Assembly (NCBI RefSeq): GCF_041860085.1
Contig: NZ_CP124747.1
Location: 6,285,001-6,349,000, forward strand
Length of the DNA stretch: 64,000 nt
Direction: 5' to 3'
From: Schlesneria sp. DSM 10557
GTDB lineage: Bacteria; Planctomycetota; Planctomycetia; Planctomycetales; Planctomycetaceae
Shown here: positions 58,452 to 64,000 of the stretch, piece after piece
How the letters are laid out: each line of letters opens with the position of its first letter
Position numbering within the stretch: position 1 is the first letter of the stretch
Program-made: the position numbers and the translations under genes
Notes under the pieces: model-generated
What the model was told of the DNA's origin: nothing
The model's database searches: none
What the model saw: the letters and a program-made list of their open reading frames with translations, nothing else

Positions 58452-60146
58452 ATGATGCACGGTGCCCAGCTTGTCAGCGGCTCAAGGCTACTTGACGCTC
58501 ACGAGTTTCAAATCGCGCGAGAAGCTCAGAACAGCCACGGCTCCCTGGAAAAGGTTGCCGCGTCGCTGGGCTTTGCTACTGAAGAACTGGCAGTTCAATC
58601 CGTCGCCGCGACGTTGGGTCTCGACTTCGTTGATTTGTCGACGATTGAACCCGAGCTCTCATTACTGCAAGGCTTTCCCGTCAAGTTGATTCACCGCTAC
58701 GGGGTCTTCCCCTTGCGACAGTCCGATACCGGTCTGGTGGTCGTGACGGGCAACCCCTTCGATCTTCAGGCCCTGGATGCTGTCAGTACCGCTGCTGGTT
58801 GCAGCGTGGTTCCTGTCGTCGCTCTTCCCTGGGAAGTGGCGAAGCTGGTGAAGACGCATTTGGGTGTGGGGGCCGAGACGATCGACGGCCTGATCGCCAA
58901 TACAGAAGACGACGATGGCGTCGAAGTTCTGGACGAACTCGAATGGGATCGTTCCGAAGCCTCACAGATGGCTCAGGAAGCGTCCGTCGTTCGTCTTGTG
59001 AACGAGATTCTCTGCGAAGCCGTCGAAGCCCGCACCAGCGATATTCATCTGGAGTCACAGGCAACGGGCGTCAAAATCCGATACCGAATCGACGGTGTTC
59101 TTCAAACACAGCCGATGCCGCCGGAAATTAATCGGTTCCAGGCCGCGATCATCAGCCGCCTGAAAATCATGGCGAAGATGAACATCGCCGAAAAACGGAT
59201 TCCGCAGGACGGCCGTATCAAGCTGAAAGTTTCAGGCCGCGAAGTCGATATCCGCGTCTCTGTCATCCCCATGCTTCACGGCGAAAGCATCGTGATGCGT
59301 GTGCTCGACAAAGACGCCATGAAGTTTTCGCTCCGTGGCATCGGGATGGAAGACGACATCTATGAGAAGTTCCGCCGTGTCATCGCGTTGCCACACGGAA
59401 TCGTCCTCGTCACCGGTCCAACCGGGTCCGGCAAAACAACCACCCTGTATAGTTCGCTCGCGGAGATCAAGGACGAACAGACCAAGATCATCACCACCGA
59501 AGATCCCATCGAATATCAACTTGACGGAATCAACCAGATCCAGGTCCATGCGAAGGTCGGCATGACCTTCGCCGCCAGTTTGCGAGCGATCCTGCGACAC
59601 GATCCCGACGTTGTTCTAGTTGGGGAAATTCGTGATCAGGAGACGGCCGAGAATGCGATTCAGGCCTCACTGACCGGCCACCTGGTGTTCAGCACTCTGC
59701 ACACGAACGATGCCGCCGGGGCCTTCATGCGACTGGTGGATATGGGGGTTGAGCCGTTCCTTGTCAGTTCCACCATCGAAGGGGTGATGGCCCAGCGCCT
59801 GGTGCGAACGCTCTGTAAATCCTGCCGCGTTCCTTATACCCCCGCACCGGAAGAGATTCCCGCAGACTTCACGATGGATGATGTCACCGAAAGCGCGCCG
59901 ATCTACACGAACGTCGGCTGTCGGAGTTGCCGCGGAACTGGGTATTCCGGGCGAATCGGCATTTACGAGTTTCTGGAAGCGAACGACGAACTCCGTCAGC
60001 TGGTCGCTGAGGGGGCTTCATCAAGTCGTATCAAGCAGTGTGCCGTCAAGGCGGGAATGCGGACCTTGCGGCAGGATGGCTGGCAGCGGGTCAAGCGAGG
60101 GCAAACCACGATTGCAGAAGTTCTTCGAGCCACGAAAGCAGATTGA
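58452..60146 (+). CDS. gspE: Type II secretion/type IV pilus assembly ATPase
   Basis: About 564-residue hexameric ATPase that powers pseudopilus assembly, at the cytoplasmic face. An N-terminal GspE_N (MshEN) domain (about 15-140) precedes the catalytic domain: Walker A GPTGSGKTTT near 320, Asp box TTEDPIEYQ, Walker B ILRHDPDVVLVGEIRD, and His box LTGHLVFSTLHTND. A four-cysteine zinc site (LCKSC and GCRSC, about 455 and 491) is present. A TTG at 58404 is in frame, but it lies in the hairpin region and the ATG gives a start like those of other family members. gspF follows 29 bp later. Confidence 0.93.
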   Translation: MMHGAQLVSGSRLLDAHEFQIAREAQNSHGSLEKVAASLGFATEELAVQSVAATLGLDFVDLSTIEPELSLLQGFPVKLIHRYGVFPLRQSDTGLVVVTGNPFDLQALDAVSTAAGCSVVPVVALPWEVAKLVKTHLGVGAETIDGLIANTEDDDGVEVLDELEWDRSEASQMAQEASVVRLVNEILCEAVEARTSDIHLESQATGVKIRYRIDGVLQTQPMPPEINRFQAAIISRLKIMAKMNIAEKRIPQDGRIKLKVSGREVDIRVSVIPMLHGESIVMRVLDKDAMKFSLRGIGMEDDIYEKFRRVIALPHGIVLVTGPTGSGKTTTLYSSLAEIKDEQTKIITTEDPIEYQLDGINQIQVHAKVGMTFAASLRAILRHDPDVVLVGEIRDQETAENAIQASLTGHLVFSTLHTNDAAGAFMRLVDMGVEPFLVSSTIEGVMAQRLVRTLCKSCRVPYTPAPEEIPADFTMDDVTESAPIYTNVGCRSCRGTGYSGRIGIYEFLEANDELRQLVAEGASSSRIKQCAVKAGMRTLRQDGWQRVKRGQTTIAEVLRATKAD

Positions 60147-60175
60147 CGACTGAAAACGTAACTGGGTAACTGACC

Positions 60176-61384
60176 ATGCCGGAATTTGCATACGTCGCGC
60201 GGAACGCCTCGGGAAAAGATATCTCGGGCGTCATCACCGCCGGAAGCAAGCGAGATGTGTTCTCGCTGCTGAAGGAACGCGCGCTCTTTCCGGTTCGTGT
60301 CGAGGCGGCCAGAGAACCGCTCCGGTTACTGCCCAAAGCCAAGCGGATCAAGGCGGAACTGCTGGCCAACAATCTGACGCAACTGGCTGACCTGCTGCAG
60401 AATGGCGTCTCGCTGATGGCGGCACTGGACGTACTTGTCGAACAGGCGTCACATCCGATCCTCGCTGAAGTCCTCACAGACGTTCGAGACAAGGTTGCCG
60501 AAGGGGTTCCATTCGATCAGGCGCTGGCCCGGCACCCCGAGATCTTCGGCGAACTCGCCATCAGCATGGTTCGGGCCGGATCGGAAGGAGCCTTTCTCGA
60601 AGACGCCCTGAAGCGAACCGCTGACTTCCTGGAAATGCAGGAAGAGATGAAAGGGCAAGTCGTCGGGGCAATGGCCTACCCGGCGTTTCTCGCTGCGGCC
60701 GGAACGGTCGTGACCGTCGTCCTGATTGTGTTTTTCGTGCCGAAGTTTGCTGAGCTGTTCGCCCAATTGGAAAAGGGGGGCGGCTTGCCGGGACCAACAG
60801 TGGCACTCCTCTGGATCAGTGATTTCCTCGGTAACTACGGGCTGTTTCTCGCCGCGGGGGCCGTCGCTCTGTTTTACTGGTTACGCAAGCGACTGCAGAC
60901 AGACGCCGCCCGGCTGGTGATCGATCGATACAAAATCAAGTTGCCCGCGATCGGTCCCATCTTCCTGTCAACGGCCCTGTCCCGCTTCTGCCGCGTGCTG
61001 GGGACACTGCTGAAAAATGGAGTTCCGCTGCTGCGAGCCTTGGAAATCAGCAGCGATGCCACTGGTAACCGGGTACTGGCACAAGCAATCAATGACTCTG
61101 CCAAGAACATTTCGTCCGGTGAGACCCTGTCGCGTCCGCTGCGGGAATGTGGACTCTTTCCAAAGCCGATCATGGCCATGATCAGCATCGCCGAGGAATC
61201 GAACAACCTCGAAAAGGTGCTGATCAACGTCGCTGATGGGATAGATCGGAAGATCGGTCGTCAACTGAACATTATGGTCCGGCTACTGGAGCCGACCATG
61301 TTGCTCGTCATGGGGACGGTCGTGCTGTTTGTTCTTACAGCCCTGCTGCTGCCCGTGTTCGAGATGAGCTCAACAATGGGTTAA
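60176..61384 (+). CDS. gspF: Type II secretion inner-membrane platform protein
   Basis: 402-residue polytopic protein. It has two GspF domains (about 70-190 and 270-395), with the family features NGVSLMAALDVL and VPLLRALEIS and three membrane spans (near 165-195, 215-240 and 370-395). It links the ATPase to the pseudopilus. The short N-terminal region starts MPEFAYVARNASGKDISG, as in GspF/PilC. It lies directly between gspE and gspG in the classical order. Confidence 0.93.
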   Translation: MPEFAYVARNASGKDISGVITAGSKRDVFSLLKERALFPVRVEAAREPLRLLPKAKRIKAELLANNLTQLADLLQNGVSLMAALDVLVEQASHPILAEVLTDVRDKVAEGVPFDQALARHPEIFGELAISMVRAGSEGAFLEDALKRTADFLEMQEEMKGQVVGAMAYPAFLAAAGTVVTVVLIVFFVPKFAELFAQLEKGGGLPGPTVALLWISDFLGNYGLFLAAGAVALFYWLRKRLQTDAARLVIDRYKIKLPAIGPIFLSTALSRFCRVLGTLLKNGVPLLRALEISSDATGNRVLAQAINDSAKNISSGETLSRPLRECGLFPKPIMAMISIAEESNNLEKVLINVADGIDRKIGRQLNIMVRLLEPTMLLVMGTVVLFVLTALLLPVFEMSSTMG

Positions 61385-61420
61385 TCCCCCGGATACTGCT
61401 TTTTCTAGATGGAGGTTGTG

Positions 61421-61891
61421 ATGGTGAAAAGTAAGAGAAGTCAGCAGCCAGGACGAGCTGGCTTTACGCTGGTTGAAATGCTGGTCGTGCTGGCCATTCT
61501 GGTGCTGCTAATTTCGATGGTCGGACCCCGAATTCTGGGTAGTAAGCAGAAGGCGGACGTCAACGGCGCAAAAACCCAGATCGGCATGCTGATGTCCGCT
61601 CTGGAACATTACGTCGTCGATATGCGTGAGTATCCCGATACCGAAATTGGGCTGGCCGCACTGATCGAAGACCCATCGAAAGATGAAGAGACCAAGTCAA
61701 GCTGGGACGGCCCCTACCTCAAGAAGTCGCAGATTCCCAAGGATCCCTGGGGGCGTGACTATCAGTACCAGTTCCCTCCGACACACGGCAAACGAAAAGA
61801 ACCGGAAATCTGGTCGCTTGGCCCTGATGGCCAGGAAGACACAGAAGACGACATCGTGAGCTGGGACGCTGAAGCAAAGGATGGAGCTTGA
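61421..61891 (+). CDS. gspG: Major pseudopilin
   Basis: 156-residue major pseudopilin. Prepilin cleavage site G-FTLVE near residue 14, followed by the hydrophobic helix MLVVLAILVLLISMV; the C-terminal calcium-binding loop SLGPDGQEDTEDDI is as in GspG proteins, and YPDTEIGLAALIEDP is the typical middle segment. ATG 61409 is in frame, but ATG 61421 has GGAGG 5 bp upstream and gives a short, basic leader. The stop overlaps the next gene by one base. Confidence 0.94.
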   Translation: MVKSKRSQQPGRAGFTLVEMLVVLAILVLLISMVGPRILGSKQKADVNGAKTQIGMLMSALEHYVVDMREYPDTEIGLAALIEDPSKDEETKSSWDGPYLKKSQIPKDPWGRDYQYQFPPTHGKRKEPEIWSLGPDGQEDTEDDIVSWDAEAKDGA

Positions 61892-62523
61892 TGATGAAGT
61901 CCACTCAACAACATTCCCGGCGCCGCGGTCATTCGATGATGGAAATGGTCGTCGTGATGTCCGTCCTGGCGAGCATGGCTGCTTTATCGTGGCCGATGCT
62001 GAAGTCGCCAATGGATAAACTGCGTCTGCAATCGGCGGCGCAGGAAGTCTCTGCGGCACTGTCGAAAGCCCGCTTGAAAGCCATGCAGTCAGGTGAAGCG
62101 CAGGTCTTTCGCTTTCAGTTGCACACGGGAAAATTCCAGGTGAAGCCAATGTCGCTTGACGATGCTCAAGCAGGTGGCCTGCCGGACGTCGAGTTGTCCG
62201 CGAGTGAGGCATCGCTCGACGGGGCTGAACGATCTCCGCTCAACGAATCGACCGACCTTCTATTGGAAGAACGAGAGCTTCCCGAAGGGATACGATTCGA
62301 AGTCGCGGTTGATACGGATGAGAGCCTGCCGGAAATCGGCAACACTTCTGTCGAAAGTGAAGGGATCGAATGGATTGATCTCGCAATTTTCTATCCCAAC
62401 GGGGGAACGACAAACGCTGTCGTCGAGCTGCGCGGTGAACCTGATTTCCGCCTGGATGTGAAGTTGAGCGGTCTGACGGGCGCGGCCAAAATTGGAGAAA
62501 CGCGGCGACAGGAATTGAGATAA
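61891..62523 (+). CDS. gspH: Minor pseudopilin, GspH-like
   Basis: 210-residue protein with a basic leader and a prepilin-like site RRG-HSMMEM, Glu at position +5, then hydrophobic VVVMSVLASMAALS. The residue after the cleavage Gly is His instead of Phe. The rest is a beta-rich domain with acidic stretches and low similarity, as usual for GspH. Its ATG overlaps the gspG TGA (TGATG), and its stop overlaps the next gene (TAATG). Confidence 0.82.
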   Translation: MMKSTQQHSRRRGHSMMEMVVVMSVLASMAALSWPMLKSPMDKLRLQSAAQEVSAALSKARLKAMQSGEAQVFRFQLHTGKFQVKPMSLDDAQAGGLPDVELSASEASLDGAERSPLNESTDLLLEERELPEGIRFEVAVDTDESLPEIGNTSVESEGIEWIDLAIFYPNGGTTNAVVELRGEPDFRLDVKLSGLTGAAKIGETRRQELR

Positions 62524-63053
62524 TGTCGACGTCCCGACGCGGCTTTTCGTTGATGGAAGTCCTGCTCGCAACGAGCATTCTGCTGGGCAGTTCCATCGCA
62601 CTGATCGAGCTTGCGACAATCGGTCGCAAGCAGGCTCATGCCGCGTATGACCTCAACATCGCCCAACTGCTCTGTCAGGCGAAAATCGACGAAATCCTGG
62701 CGGGGATTGAGCCGGTCAAATCGATCGAATCGGCTGAACTCGAAGATGATCCGGGGTGGTTCTACTCTGTGGATGTCGAGCCTCTCAGCCACCTGCCACG
62801 ACTTTTGTCCGTTTCTGTCACTGTCTTTCAGGGAACAGAGACCATTGCCCGCCCCATCCGGTTCACATTAGTTCGCTGGGTGCCTGACGACCTTGCCGAT
62901 CCGGATAACCTGACCGGCACAGCAGGGACTGGGTCTCAGTCAAATAGCGATACCTCGCCCTTACCGTTCACGGGACGGCAAGCTCTTTCCCCATCTTCTG
63001 GGGCCAGTTCCGGTCCCTCTTCGCGCACATCGCCACGTCAGGTGGCACCGTGA
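62523..63053 (+). CDS. gspI: Minor pseudopilin, GspI-like
   Basis: 176-residue protein with prepilin motif RRG-FSLMEVLLA followed by TSILLGSSIALIELA. The middle (AQLLCQAKIDEILAG, then the VSVTVF strand) is that of GspI. The C-terminal 40 residues are low-complexity Ser, Pro and Gly. ATG at 62523 overlaps the gspH stop by one base; its TGA overlaps the next start (GTGA). Confidence 0.85.
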   Translation: MSTSRRGFSLMEVLLATSILLGSSIALIELATIGRKQAHAAYDLNIAQLLCQAKIDEILAGIEPVKSIESAELEDDPGWFYSVDVEPLSHLPRLLSVSVTVFQGTETIARPIRFTLVRWVPDDLADPDNLTGTAGTGSQSNSDTSPLPFTGRQALSPSSGASSGPSSRTSPRQVAP

Positions 63054-64000
63054 GGTTGTCTCGTTCTCAGACAGGGAATGACGAAGGCGAGGTGCGCGCC
63101 GGTTTTACCCTGCTGGAAGTGCTCCTCACTTCGCTTCTGGCATCCGTCGTACTGATCGCGTTGTGGAGTCTCTCGGATATTTACCTGAGGATGTTCGCGA
63201 CCGGCAGGAAGAAGATTGAAGAGACTCAGATTGTTCGCGGAGTCACGGCTCAACTGGCGAAGGATCTTTCGCAGATCGTCATGAATTCCGACGATGATGG
63301 CGACTTCTCTTCGGGGCCATTAATTCCCCTCTTTAATGGTGGATCAGAATCCTCGTTCGACCCAGCCATGTCAGGAGCGGCAGCGCCGGATTCCTCTGCC
63401 CGAGGACGCTTCGGAGGAACCCGGCCCGGTGCACTTCAGGAAAACTCCGCTGACCGTGACTTTAACGGCCAACGCTCGATGTCCCGCAATTCTGGTTCGC
63501 CAGATGCGGGAAGAGATGCCGGACCTGGTGCGGCTCGCTCTCGCGGTGCTGGCGGGTTGGGCGGTGAATCGCCGGGAGTGCCAGGTCGCCCGCAGGGGCG
63601 GAATGAACTGGCGGGCTCTTCCTTGTCAGGCCAGAGGAACTCGGCCAACGGTCCGGTTCTTCCGTCACGCGACAGCTTTCGAAACAGCAATTCTTCACCG
63701 TCGAACGCTGTCGGAGGAGACCCTTCGGCAGAGCAGCTCATTCCGAAATTCGGTCTACTCGGCACGAGCCGGTCGCTACGCCTGATGATCCTGCAGGCAG
63801 ATCCGGCACAGACTCAGGGACCAACTGATCTCACGGAAGTTCTACCGCTTCCGGGGCAACCGCGAGCTTCGTTTGCCACCGAATTGAGGACGATCCAGTA
63901 CTCTTTCGCTCTACCGACGGAGGCCGCCACGACAAATGAAGCGCAACATCCCCCGGGACTTGTTCGTCGGGAATGGTCTTGGGAAACCTGGGCGGGAATC
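63050..64000 (+). CDS. gspJ: Minor pseudopilin, GspJ-like (3' end outside window)
   Basis: Open to the end of the window (317 codons so far). GTG 63050 overlaps the gspI stop by 4 bp (GTGA). Prepilin motif RAG-FTLLEVLLTSLL starts near residue 22, then ALWSLSDIYLRMFATGRK and IVRGVTAQLAKDLSQIV, as in GspJ. Residues about 95-215 are a low-complexity Gly/Ser/Arg/Pro insertion, after which the folded domain resumes (FGLLGTSRSLRLMILQ). It is expected to sit at the pseudopilus tip with GspI and GspK. Confidence 0.85.
   Translation, partial: MRLSRSQTGNDEGEVRAGFTLLEVLLTSLLASVVLIALWSLSDIYLRMFATGRKKIEETQIVRGVTAQLAKDLSQIVMNSDDDGDFSSGPLIPLFNGGSESSFDPAMSGAAAPDSSARGRFGGTRPGALQENSADRDFNGQRSMSRNSGSPDAGRDAGPGAARSRGAGGLGGESPGVPGRPQGRNELAGSSLSGQRNSANGPVLPSRDSFRNSNSSPSNAVGGDPSAEQLIPKFGLLGTSRSLRLMILQADPAQTQGPTDLTEVLPLPGQPRASFATELRTIQYSFALPTEAATTNEAQHPPGLVRREWSWETWAGI

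Noticed and set aside
63336..63785. 149-codon plus-strand frame at the end of the window
   Set aside because: It is a shadow of the GspJ-like gene in another frame, which is open from 63050 to 64000.

Overview
The window looks like chromosomal DNA of a planctomycete (Planctomycetota, probably order Planctomycetales). This is inferred from family-level recognition, not from a database search. The signs are a type I signal peptidase with a long insertion, an unusually large secretin, a giant protein made of secretin N-type repeats, secreted EF-hand and zinc-metalloprotease proteins, a cytoplasmic multi-HAMP hybrid kinase, and an 80-residue protein of a type I associate with planctomycete genomes. 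No rRNA, tRNA, CRISPR array, insertion sequence or prophage was seen. Gene content looks like core or lineage-specific chromosome rather than a mobile island.

Region 1 (1-9.6 kb): the 3' part of a signal peptidase gene and lptB (+ strand), then a minus-strand group of cysC, an SDR reductase, a CoA-transferase and an aldehyde dehydrogenase, then a DAHP synthase gene (+). Region 2 (9.6-19 kb): two large hybrid histidine kinases. The first carries fourteen exact-period 276-bp HAMP-type repeats and three receivers. Region 3 (19-32 kb): a FlK-like thioesterase/crotonase fusion, a secreted HExxH protein, a TrmB-like methyltransferase, a coiled-coil protein, a divergent NagB-like protein, ATP-type PEP carboxykinase, XerC, a small planctomycete-type protein and a large secreted metzincin. 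Region 4 (32-44 kb): an integral membrane protein with no usable start codon, a 2OG-Fe(II) oxygenase-like protein, a flavin-reductase-fold protein, an ABC permease, a thioesterase and a GH15-like protein in an operon, an ABC ATPase with a large membrane partner, and a HAD hydrolase.

Region 5 (44.5-64 kb) is the most distinctive. It looks like a type II secretion or pseudopilus locus spread over about 20 kb. It holds a GspD-like secretin, a lipoprotein that overlaps a BON-domain gene tail to tail, a 1894-residue secreted protein built almost only of about twenty secretin N-type repeats with no pore domain, a secreted four-EF-hand protein on the opposite strand, and then a tightly coupled gspE-F-G-H-I-J run that leaves the window. 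GspE would power assembly, GspF anchor it, GspG-J form the pseudopilus, and GspD form the outer-membrane pore. The giant repeat protein, lipoprotein, BON protein and EF-hand protein are candidate lineage-specific periplasmic parts; that is inferred from position and domain type only.

Many starts were moved from the longest reading frame to a start with a better Shine-Dalgarno sequence or signal peptide; each case is noted in its entry.
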